DNA from: Acidiparvus fluvialis
Lineage (GTDB): Bacteria; Acidobacteriota; Holophagae; Holophagales; Holophagaceae
Length of the DNA: 64,000 nt
Assembly (NCBI GenBank): GCA_041263285.1
Contig: JBFSVS010000004.1
Location: 1-64,000, forward strand
Direction: 5' to 3'
Part shown: one piece after another, positions 26,527 through 33,699 of the stretch
Numbering within the stretch: position 1 is the first letter of the stretch
Layout: each line of letters starts with the position of its first letter
Notes under the pieces: model-generated
The model's input: the letters and a program-made list of their open reading frames with translations, nothing else
The model's database searches: none
Told to the model about the DNA's origin: nothing
Translations under genes and position numbers: made by a program

Positions 26527-26548
26527 TAAGAGCGATTCTCTTAATTTT
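26527..26548 (+). terminator. Weak rho-independent terminator
   Basis: TAAGAG (26527-26532), loop CGATT, CTCTTA (26538-26543), then ATTTTAT. AT-rich stem about 20 bases after the stop of the preceding membrane protein gene. Confidence 0.4.
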
Positions 26549-26575
26549 ATAGAGAGTTGAATCAGTTTTATTCAT

Positions 26576-26593
26576 ATAAATACTGATATATTT
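26576..26593. promoter_or_regulatory. AT-rich element shared with 32749-32766
   Basis: ATAAATACTGATATATTT matches ATAAATATTGAAATATTT at 32749 in 16 of 18 positions. Both copies lie about 180-210 bases upstream of an outer-membrane protein gene. Here the palindrome is imperfect. Rest of the 271-base spacer: AT-rich, no coding frame seen. Confidence 0.5.
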
Positions 26594-26740
26594 GGATTTA
26601 TAAAAATACATTATTCATGGTGCTTGTCTAAAATGAAAAGTTTCATGATTTTATATAGACATCCTCTGTTAATAGGGTGTAACTTTCAGTATCTCCTTGA
26701 GGTTGCGGCCCCAAGGTCTTTCTATCTAGTTAAAAAACCT

Positions 26741-26763
26741 ATCCTGACGATTCAGGATTTTTT
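26741..26763 (+). promoter_or_regulatory. Terminator-like hairpin abutting the Oar-receptor Shine-Dalgarno
   Basis: ATCCTGA (26741-26747), loop CGAT, TCAGGAT (26752-26758), then a T run to 26763. The Shine-Dalgarno GGAG (26764-26767) follows with no gap, nine bases before the ATG at 26776. It could attenuate transcription in the leader or mark the end of an upstream transcript. Confidence 0.5.
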
Positions 26764-26775
26764 GGAGTTCATCCT

Positions 26776-29682
26776 ATGAACCGTATTACTTCACGTCTTG
26801 GGCTAACAGCGATTGCTCTAGTCTCAGGCTCCGTTCTTTTTGCGCAGAGCACAACTACAGGTAGTGTCTCGGGCATAGTAGTTGGATCTAACGGCAAACC
26901 CGTTGCAGGTGCTGCTGTAAAAATTACTTCGGGCCAAATCTCCCGAACAGCCCTTACGGATGCTTCAGGATCTTTTCGTTTTGGACTTTTGAATGTTGGA
27001 AATTGGTCAGTCCAAGTTTCCGCCGATTCTTACCAAAACTCCACAGGATCCGTGCTGGTTACCTCAAATGAAAATCAAGCCTTAACTCTCCGTCTTGCTT
27101 CCCTTGGTTCCGCTACGGTTACTGTTTCGGGGTCTGCTGCGGTTGTGGACTTCACCACCAACCAAACGGGTCTAAATATTTCGATGGAAAATTTAACCGC
27201 TGTCCCCAAAGGCCGCGATTTCAATGATCTCGTTCAATTGGCTCCTGGCGTCACCAATTCTGGTGCCCTCGGTGGTCCTTCCATCTCGGGTGCTTCTAGT
27301 TTGGAAAATTCTTACTTTATTGACGGCGTCAGCACTCAAGATACGCGTAAGGGTTTTCAAGGTGGTTCTCTCCCAGTGGACTTCATCGATCAAGTTGAAA
27401 TTCAAACCGGTGGATTCAAACCTGAATTCAGCGCTCTTGGCGGTGTGTTCTCCGTTGTGACCAAATCCGGTACCAATCAGTTCCAAGGTTCTGCTTGGGT
27501 GAATAACGATTTGTATAAATACTCAGCTGTCCCCAAGAAGAATGCAGCCGTGCAACAAGGCAATCCCTTCGAGCGTATGGACTACGGTGCAACCGTTAGC
27601 GGTGCCTTGATTCCTGATCAGCTCTTCTACTTCATCGGTGTCAATCAAACTTCAACCGATCGACCTGGTAGCACCAATCTGATTGGCTTAAAAGATTCTA
27701 ATACCGTTGGTGAAGATACTAATCTCTACGCCAAGGTTAATTATTATTTGACAACTGATCAACAGCTAACGGCAACTATTCAATCACGTGAAGCCACCTT
27801 CAAAACTCCTAACCTTTACCCCTTTAATGGCGATGCTCAATGGGGTGAGACCGTTACCTCTAAAACTGAGAACTTTGGCTTAAGTTACGATTGGAATATT
27901 TCATCGAATGTCCAATTGTCAGTCAAAGCGGGTCAAACGACCTTCTCGAATACAGAGAACCCAACTAATAAAACCGACAATTTGGTCGTCGACTTCATGC
28001 GTGCAGCGAATGACGGAAACCCTGCCACAACTCCTCTGTCTGCTTTCTACCGAGGCGGCTATGGTGTTTTCGATGCGGTGAACGAAAACGTCACCACACA
28101 ATACCGTGCGGACTTGTCTTGGTTCTCGGGTAATCACAACTATAAAATTGGTATTTCTGCTATGGAGTCCGAATATACTTTGGACAACAGCGCAACCGGT
28201 TCAAGTGCTCAATACTTTAATGGACTTGGTCAACTCTCAACATCAGCCTTGCCTTATATTGTAGTCCTTCGCTCAACTGGAGGGGGGGCTTGGAATGGTA
28301 TTTACCGTCAGTGGTATTACAACGATCGTTCCACCATCAAAGCTAAATACATGGCCACTTATCTCCAAGACACTTGGGAAATGTCCCCAGGTCTACGTTT
28401 GTCTTATGGTGGTCGGTTTGAATCCCAAGAAATCATTAACAATGCGGGTCAAACAGCGCTCAAGTTTAATGACCTAATGGACTTATTCCAACCTCGCGTT
28501 GGTTTGACTTGGGATCCCTACAACAATGGGCAGACTAAGTTGTCCGTCAATTACGCCAAGTATTTTGTGGCTATTCCGATGCAACCGGTCATGAGAACGG
28601 GTGGTACGGAAATCTATGTACGAAATTACTACACCGCTGCGAATACTTCGTATAACACCTCAACAGGCGCTTACTCCATTAATGTCCCCACGAATGTTCG
28701 TGCCAATGTTTCCACCATCATCGACTACGGTGTTTACTTCACTGCTCCTCCTCTAGTTGACGGAACTCAACTCACTTCCCGCGTGGAATGGGTCATGGGT
28801 ATCGACCACATCTTTAAGGGTGGAATGCTCGACGGGTGGACTATGGGTGCGAAGTACATCAATCGCAAACTTCGTGATCCTATCGAAGATTCCGTCATTG
28901 ATGAAGATTACGGAATGTATTCCGTTCTTTGGAATCCCAAACCAGGACCCGTCACCTACACCCCACATCCGACTCTTGACGATGCGGGTAACCCTCGTTT
29001 AAGCGGCGGCAAGATTCGATTTACCGCAGCTGAGAATCCTTTCAAAGAAGCCTACAATGATTACGATGCTGTGGTCATCACGGGTGAAAAGAAGTCTGGA
29101 GCTTGGTACTTTAATGGTTCCTACACCTGGAGCAAACTCTTTGGAACCTATGAAGGGCTTGGTCAATCTAGTAATGGACAAGCTGATGCTTTGATCACTT
29201 CTACCTTTGATCATTATCCTTACGTCGGTGAGGGATTACTTCCCATCGATCGCACTCACGTGCTCAAGGTCTTTGGAAGTTATAGCCTTGACTTGATGGG
29301 CAATCCCCTAACCATCGGTCTTTCGGGAACTGTTCAATACGGAACTCCCAAGAGTCTCTTTGATGACGGAACTGCCTCAGGCGATCCTTCATTAGATATC
29401 GGTGGCTACGGTAATGCAGTTCCTAAATTCGGACTTTACGGCTCCGAAGGACGAACTCCTAAAAATGCATTGTTTGATATGTTGATTGATTACAGTTACA
29501 ACTATATGGGCTACCGTATTACGCCTAGTGTGACCGTATTCAATCTCTTCAATCGACGTACGGCCACCACAACGAATATTTACGGAACCACGAGTTCTGG
29601 TAGTGTCAATCCCTTCTATGGATTTGAAACAGGTTGGAACTCTGGCCGTGCTATTCGGTTCGGTGTTAAGGTTCAGTTCTAA
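26776..29682 (+). CDS. Oar-type TonB-dependent outer-membrane receptor 1
   Basis: 968 residues. Signal peptide (about 1-23, ending LFAQ). A carboxypeptidase-regulatory Ig-like domain follows (about 28-105: SGIVVGSNGKPVAGAAVKI ... TDASGSFRF). Then the TonB plug (about 130-235: PKGRDFNDLVQLAPGVTN, SYFIDGVSTQD, GGVFSVVTKSGTN) and a long beta-barrel ending in the aromatic VKVQF signal. This is the Oar/OmpA-related receptor class frequent in Acidobacteriota and Myxococcota; substrates are mostly unknown, possibly peptides or glycans. Monocistronic, with a terminator right after. A paralogue is encoded at 33700. Confidence 0.9.
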   Translation: MNRITSRLGLTAIALVSGSVLFAQSTTTGSVSGIVVGSNGKPVAGAAVKITSGQISRTALTDASGSFRFGLLNVGNWSVQVSADSYQNSTGSVLVTSNENQALTLRLASLGSATVTVSGSAAVVDFTTNQTGLNISMENLTAVPKGRDFNDLVQLAPGVTNSGALGGPSISGASSLENSYFIDGVSTQDTRKGFQGGSLPVDFIDQVEIQTGGFKPEFSALGGVFSVVTKSGTNQFQGSAWVNNDLYKYSAVPKKNAAVQQGNPFERMDYGATVSGALIPDQLFYFIGVNQTSTDRPGSTNLIGLKDSNTVGEDTNLYAKVNYYLTTDQQLTATIQSREATFKTPNLYPFNGDAQWGETVTSKTENFGLSYDWNISSNVQLSVKAGQTTFSNTENPTNKTDNLVVDFMRAANDGNPATTPLSAFYRGGYGVFDAVNENVTTQYRADLSWFSGNHNYKIGISAMESEYTLDNSATGSSAQYFNGLGQLSTSALPYIVVLRSTGGGAWNGIYRQWYYNDRSTIKAKYMATYLQDTWEMSPGLRLSYGGRFESQEIINNAGQTALKFNDLMDLFQPRVGLTWDPYNNGQTKLSVNYAKYFVAIPMQPVMRTGGTEIYVRNYYTAANTSYNTSTGAYSINVPTNVRANVSTIIDYGVYFTAPPLVDGTQLTSRVEWVMGIDHIFKGGMLDGWTMGAKYINRKLRDPIEDSVIDEDYGMYSVLWNPKPGPVTYTPHPTLDDAGNPRLSGGKIRFTAAENPFKEAYNDYDAVVITGEKKSGAWYFNGSYTWSKLFGTYEGLGQSSNGQADALITSTFDHYPYVGEGLLPIDRTHVLKVFGSYSLDLMGNPLTIGLSGTVQYGTPKSLFDDGTASGDPSLDIGGYGNAVPKFGLYGSEGRTPKNALFDMLIDYSYNYMGYRITPSVTVFNLFNRRTATTTNIYGTTSSGSVNPFYGFETGWNSGRAIRFGVKVQF

Positions 29683-29701
29683 AAACGAACCACGTCTCTA
29701 T

Positions 29702-29729
29702 AAAAAAGGACCCGTAAGGGTCCTTTTTT
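29702..29729 (+). terminator. Rho-independent terminator after Oar receptor 1
   Basis: GGACCC (29708-29713), loop GTAA, GGGTCC (29718-29723), T6 on the right and A6 on the left, so it can work on both strands. About 25 bases after the stop. Confidence 0.88.
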
Positions 29730-29822
29730 AATGCTTAAAATACCAAGCCCCCTCTCGCGGGTGATGCGATGACTGTTTACACCGGTTTTTGCTCTATAAA
29801 GATCTTTTCAGTCCACCACTCG

Positions 29823-29828
29823 TAAACT
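29823..29828 (+). promoter_or_regulatory. TAAACT element before the orphan secreted gene
   Basis: Same hexamer as at thiG and serS, 40 bases before the ATG at 29869. It is followed by AGGAGG at 29835-29840, which is too far from the ATG to be its Shine-Dalgarno. Confidence 0.3.
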
Positions 29829-29868
29829 AGAGGCAGGAGGTACTTGTCTGTTTCCAAGACGTTACATC

Positions 29869-31140
29869 ATGGCCAGTTTATTTATCGGGGGCCTTCTGCT
29901 TCTATTGTCTTTAGCGCAGGGTCTTTTTCGGAAGAGTGATGACTTGGTGTTCGGACGGGACACAACCCCGGCGCTCCTCGACATCGATAATTTTTCCGTC
30001 GAAGCTAGTCTTCATCTGGAGCCGGGTTGGAAACCCTTATTCCACAAACCCCAAGAGCCCGAATCGGAACCTTTGGGCTCGTGGGGTTTTGGATTTCCTT
30101 GGGAGTCTGCTGCTCCTTTTTCGAGCCCTCATGGTTTTCCATTGAATGGCCCCGGAGGTCGGAGCAAGATTTACCTTTGGCGAAATTTAGAGTGGCGAGC
30201 CTATTCCTATGAGGCCCCTATCGTCTCTTTTCGCTTGAACCCCTCCAACAACAAACAAGCATTAGTGACCTTTCAATTTGGATTGAAACGTTATGAAACC
30301 CAACTCATTGATTATCCTGAAAATCGTATTCGATGGTCGATCCCCTCGGGTCCTTGGAGTCGATTTAGTTGGGATGGTCGATCGGTCCTTATTGGGTTCT
30401 TTGAAAAATCAAACAGACTTTTAGTAAGTACATGGTCGATTGATGAGGAGCCCTCGGAGAAATCCTTGGCCGCCTACCGGGAACCCGATTTTCAAAGAGT
30501 TCCCGCCGATCTCGCGACCCGCCCCGATAGTCTTTCGGACGATGGACGTGATTTGCCCGGGAATCGCATTGTTCTTATTTGGTCGAAGTCTCATCAGATG
30601 TGGTTTCCCCGAAGCGACCAGCTGTGGGTCAGCGACGGTTCTTTTTGGACTCTGTGGCATTTAAATGAACAGGGTTGGAAACGGACCCAAGGGGGTGCAG
30701 GTCAGTTGATTCCTCAGTTTCCCGATCATTTTCGGCTAGTAACCCCTCTCAAAAATGACACCCTCGGCATGGTGAATGTCGATGAAAAAGCCCCATTGTC
30801 TATTCAAAAATGGGATCCCTCCAGAGACCCTCTTCCCCAAGATTCCGATCGTTGGTTTTGGAAATCGACGGGTGCCATTTCCTATGAGGGCGAACGCTGG
30901 GGCAGCGCTCGAGCGATTCCACGAACCCGTTGGGCCGAAGAACTCAGAGAGAAGTACAAGGCAGAGACGCAACGGGTTCTTCAGCGTCGCCCAGAACTTC
31001 GCTCCGATCTACTCCAAGGCCCTCGTCTCCAGCTACTAGAAGCCCATGGAAAGGCTTGGGTATGGGTCGGCGATGAAATTTATCTCCTTAATCTTTTAGA
31101 TACGTCAACAACCCGTGCCGTTCGTTCATGGTTTCGTTGA
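29869..31140 (+). CDS. Secreted or membrane-anchored orphan protein, Trp-rich
   Basis: 423 residues with a hydrophobic leader (about 3-18, SLFIGGLLLLLSLAQG). The rest is unusually rich in Trp with Gly, Pro and Arg. It shows repeated strand-like WxxxW segments (GSWGFGFPWES, IYLWRNLEWRAYSY, DGSFWTLWHLNEQGW, KAWVWVGDEIYLLNL), which suggests an all-beta, perhaps propeller, fold. I do not recognise a family or catalytic motif. AGGAGG at 29835 is best spaced for a different frame, where only 31 codons follow a TTG; an in-frame CTG at 29848 would suit it better than the ATG. The exact start is therefore uncertain. A receiver-domain gene follows after 14 bases, probably co-transcribed. Confidence 0.65.
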   Translation: MASLFIGGLLLLLSLAQGLFRKSDDLVFGRDTTPALLDIDNFSVEASLHLEPGWKPLFHKPQEPESEPLGSWGFGFPWESAAPFSSPHGFPLNGPGGRSKIYLWRNLEWRAYSYEAPIVSFRLNPSNNKQALVTFQFGLKRYETQLIDYPENRIRWSIPSGPWSRFSWDGRSVLIGFFEKSNRLLVSTWSIDEEPSEKSLAAYREPDFQRVPADLATRPDSLSDDGRDLPGNRIVLIWSKSHQMWFPRSDQLWVSDGSFWTLWHLNEQGWKRTQGGAGQLIPQFPDHFRLVTPLKNDTLGMVNVDEKAPLSIQKWDPSRDPLPQDSDRWFWKSTGAISYEGERWGSARAIPRTRWAEELREKYKAETQRVLQRRPELRSDLLQGPRLQLLEAHGKAWVWVGDEIYLLNLLDTSTTRAVRSWFR

Positions 31141-31154
31141 TGGGGAGGATTTGA

Positions 31155-31772
31155 TTGCCCATTCATTTGCTCATTATTGACGATAACCCCAACTTACTTC
31201 GGGCTCTCACGCGCCTTCTCTGCGCTCATCAAGATTGCGTTTTACATAGGTCAACAGAGGACGCTGACGTTCGTCAAAATCTCAATGGTTTTAACATTCA
31301 AGGAGTTCTACTGGATCATGATCTAGCTAAAGGCCAGAGCCCCATGATTCTTCGAACCCTCAGAGAGGATTTCCCTTCGATGGTATCAAACACGTGGTTG
31401 ATGCACGGCGCACTCGAAATACCTCAATGGACTCCCAATGATTTTGTGGGGGTCGCCGGCACCCTAGTGAAACCCCAGGGGCTCAATCAATTGATTCCCT
31501 GGTTGGATCAACTCCGCCAATCTTATCCCCCACCCCTCTCGAGCGAAACTCTGAAAACCCTTTTAAGGTCTGTGCCGGCGGAACCTGAGGAGCCAAGCCT
31601 GTCACCAGGGAAACCCGCCACGCCTTTTCAAGAGTTAGAGTGGGCCCTCAAGGATCGAGGGGCTTGGAATGTTGAAATCGCCACGCTCCTTGAAGCCCTA
31701 GAGGAGAGACTAAGCACCCATGAGGCCCAGATTATTTTGGATAGATTTAAGTTTAAAAGACCTAATGTCTAG
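31155..31772 (+). CDS. Receiver-domain protein with unclassified C-terminal region
   Basis: 205 residues from a TTG at 31155, supported by GGGAGGA five bases upstream. Receiver domain about 1-125: acidic residues D9-D10 (LLIIDDNPNLLRAL), phosphoacceptor D54 (VLLDHDLAKG) and K106 (TLVKPQG). The stretch around 75-100 is atypical, so phosphorylation-induced signalling may differ from the norm. A Pro-rich linker and a helical segment (about 150-205, ELEWALKDRGAWNVEIATLL) follow, with no recognised output domain. Its stop codon TAG lies inside the first operator half-site of the downstream MerR-type gene, which ties the two loci together physically. Confidence 0.75.
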   Translation: MPIHLLIIDDNPNLLRALTRLLCAHQDCVLHRSTEDADVRQNLNGFNIQGVLLDHDLAKGQSPMILRTLREDFPSMVSNTWLMHGALEIPQWTPNDFVGVAGTLVKPQGLNQLIPWLDQLRQSYPPPLSSETLKTLLRSVPAEPEEPSLSPGKPATPFQELEWALKDRGAWNVEIATLLEALEERLSTHEAQIILDRFKFKRPNV

Positions 31773-31790
31773 ATATTAAAATAGACATTA
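31763..31790. promoter_or_regulatory. Operator 1 of the MerR/B12-domain regulator
   Basis: TAATGTCTA (31763-31771) and TAGACATTA (31782-31790) form a perfect 9-base inverted repeat with a 10-base spacer. The same geometry recurs 32 bases downstream. Confidence 0.7.
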
Positions 31791-31794
31791 CAAT

Positions 31795-31822
31795 TTATGT
31801 CTAGTTATATAATTAGACATTA
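31795..31822. promoter_or_regulatory. Operator 2 with embedded promoter
   Basis: TTATGTCTA (31795-31803) and TAGACATTA (31814-31822), again 9-base arms with a 10-base spacer (one mismatch). A consensus -10 TATAAT (31808-31813) lies in the spacer. TAGACA in operator 1 (31782-31787) could serve as -35 at a 20-base spacing, as in MerR-controlled promoters. AGGAG (31822-31826) is the Shine-Dalgarno for the ATG at 31832. Binding would block transcription, so autorepression is likely. Confidence 0.7.
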
Positions 31823-31831
31823 GGAGAATCT

Positions 31832-32689
31832 ATGAATACTAGTCTACTTAGTATTGGAGATATTTGTACTGAGACCGGCCTGTCCTCTGATGTGGTCCGA
31901 GTATGGGAGCGCCGCTATGGATTTCCAATGCCGGTTCGCTTGCCTTCCGGTCACCGCCGCTACCGGGCGGAAGATCTCAATCGTCTCCGTCTTATTGCTG
32001 AAGCGGTCGCTTCCGGCCATCGACCTTCGATGGCGGTTCGTTCGAGTACAGATCAACTTGAGGCGATGGTTTTAAAGAACGCCACTGCGGCCCCGAATCC
32101 TATACTCGATGAGTTGATGATCGCTACGCAAAATTCAAATTCAGAAAAGATCAAAAATCTTTTAGCCGAAGCGTTATTCCAACAAGGCCTCCGAGATTTT
32201 GTCATTCATACGATTGCTCCCCTGCTTGAGCGCGTGGGCGTGGCTTGGGCAGAAGGTCGACTCGATATTCATCATGAAAAACTACTTACAGAAGTACTCG
32301 AAGATCTTCTTCGTAAACTCCGTAACGAATTGGATCAACAAGCCAAGGGTCCTCGGGAAGTGGTCTTGATGACGACTTTGCCTGGAGAGCGACATCGATT
32401 GGGTTTGCTGATGGCTGCACTAATCTATACCTACAAGGGCTACAAAACCGAAGTACTCGGCATGGATGTTCCTGTGGCCAACATCGCCAAATCAGCTCGG
32501 CAAGTGGGGGCCCACAAGGTTGCGGTCAGCTTGTCTATTCTCACTGCAGGCGAAAGTGTCCGCCGTCTCCTAAAAGATCTGCAAGAACGCTTGCCCCAAG
32601 GTTGCGGTTTAGTTATCGGAGGCCAGGGGGCCTCAAGGACTCGCAAAGTTCAAGGGGTCGAGCGCATGACTCGACTAGAAGATATTTAA
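31832..32689 (+). CDS. CarH/LitR-like MerR regulator with cobalamin-binding domain
   Basis: 285 residues. N-terminal MerR winged helix (about 6-70: DVVRVWERRYGFPMPVRLPSGHRRYRAED in two halves around residues 20-48). A four-helix cap follows (about 95-170), then a B12-binding Rossmann domain (about 175-285). The cobalamin motif is E186-x-H188-x-x-G191 (usual DxHxxG, so Asp is Glu), followed by LGMDVP, VAVSLS and GGQGAS. The cap has W139 and E149 in the CarH W-x9-EH pattern, but Lys replaces the His at 150. CarH proteins repress DNA in the dark as AdoB12 tetramers and let go in light. The doubled palindrome upstream fits such a tetramer. Light sensing is not proven by sequence. Confidence 0.85.
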   Translation: MNTSLLSIGDICTETGLSSDVVRVWERRYGFPMPVRLPSGHRRYRAEDLNRLRLIAEAVASGHRPSMAVRSSTDQLEAMVLKNATAAPNPILDELMIATQNSNSEKIKNLLAEALFQQGLRDFVIHTIAPLLERVGVAWAEGRLDIHHEKLLTEVLEDLLRKLRNELDQQAKGPREVVLMTTLPGERHRLGLLMAALIYTYKGYKTEVLGMDVPVANIAKSARQVGAHKVAVSLSILTAGESVRRLLKDLQERLPQGCGLVIGGQGASRTRKVQGVERMTRLEDI

Positions 32690-32746
32690 ATTATTGATAA
32701 ATCTAGGCTTAGCTTTCTTTTCATTCTTTTCCCTTTAACATTCAAT

Positions 32747-32770
32747 GTATAAATATTGAAATATTTATAC
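32747..32770. promoter_or_regulatory. 24-bp near-perfect AT palindrome upstream of outer-membrane operon
   Basis: GTATAAATATT (32747-32757) and AATATTTATAC (32760-32770) are exact reverse complements around GA. Its core matches the element at 26576 upstream of Oar receptor 1. It lies about 208 bases before the barrel gene at 32978. The remaining 288-base spacer (32690-32977) shows no gene; GGAGG at 32963 is the Shine-Dalgarno. Confidence 0.6.
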
Positions 32771-32977
32771 TTAATAATTATTTATGTTGGTCTAGGAACT
32801 TTTTTGTGAAATTAAGCAAGACTTTATGCCTTTGTTGCTCTATTGTTCTTTTAATAGCCTTTGATTCCATATCAGGCTAGGTCTAGGCCTAGTTCTATTT
32901 ATTTTCATTTACAAACCAACACGAGAAAAAGATTTCTCGTACATTTGCGACAGTTATGTCGCGGAGGACTACACGTG

Positions 32978-33670
32978 ATGCGTTTCACAAAGTTCGTTAA
33001 AGCTACCACCTTGGCCATCATGGCCACTGGCGCACTCTCAGCTCAAATGTTTTCGGGTTGGGACGGTGCGGTTAAATTCACCACCGGTAATGCCTCCGGA
33101 TCCATCGCTAACAAAACAGGTTTCAACGATGGTGAAACTTTAAACACCTTTGCATCCGGTTTTGAATTCACAAAAAATAATTGGGTTGTCGGCATCAACT
33201 ACCGAATCAATCCAGGCCGTTTTAATTTGGTCAGTTCCATTCCTCACAGCTCACAAGCTGGAACTGCTTTGGTGTCGGGTACACCCGCAGGAACTTACGC
33301 AAGTATCGTACGTAAACCTGAGTCTTTTGGTTATGACTTTAACGTTTTGTATCGCGACAATTTCTATCGTGAAGGCATGTATTATCAGGTTGGAGTCCGC
33401 GCACAACGGTGGACCGTGAAAGAAACTGATACGGGTTCTCGTGAAACATGGTCACTAGCGGGAACAACTTATACGTTGGTTTCCTCGTCTGCGGTTGCTG
33501 AAATCAAGACCACTAGTTCAATGACTTTGAATCCTACCTTTGGTATCGGTCAGCGCTTCACGGATCGTTACAGCGGTGAGCTCAACATCACTCAATCCAA
33601 TGTGAAATTCCCCAACGCCGGTAGCAAAACCGGATTTATCACTGAACTCAGTTTTGGTATCAAGTTTTAA
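32978..33670 (+). CDS. Small outer-membrane beta-barrel protein
   Basis: 230 residues from the ATG at 32978; a GTG directly before it (32975) is better spaced to GGAGG and may be the true start, adding one residue. Signal peptide (about 1-22, TLAIMATGALSAQ). The mature part alternates polar and aromatic residues in short strands (GFEFTKNNWVVGINYRI, FYREGMYYQVGVRAQRW) and ends with ELSFGIKF, the C-terminal Phe typical of BAM substrates. I do not recognise the family. First gene of an outer-membrane cluster with the Oar receptor 29 bases downstream. Confidence 0.8.
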   Translation: MRFTKFVKATTLAIMATGALSAQMFSGWDGAVKFTTGNASGSIANKTGFNDGETLNTFASGFEFTKNNWVVGINYRINPGRFNLVSSIPHSSQAGTALVSGTPAGTYASIVRKPESFGYDFNVLYRDNFYREGMYYQVGVRAQRWTVKETDTGSRETWSLAGTTYTLVSSSAVAEIKTTSSMTLNPTFGIGQRFTDRYSGELNITQSNVKFPNAGSKTGFITELSFGIKF

Positions 33671-33699
33671 TCGCCTCTCGCGACTATTTGGAGTAAACA

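Noticed and set aside
26625..26661. TTGTCTA and TAGACAT upstream of Oar receptor 1 as a further MerR-type operator
   Set aside because: The spacing differs from the two real operators and the matches are partial, so chance is likely.
32960..32990. CACGTG near 32973 as a parS site
   Set aside because: The flanks do not form the TGTTTCACGTGAAACA palindrome; no parS was found in the window.
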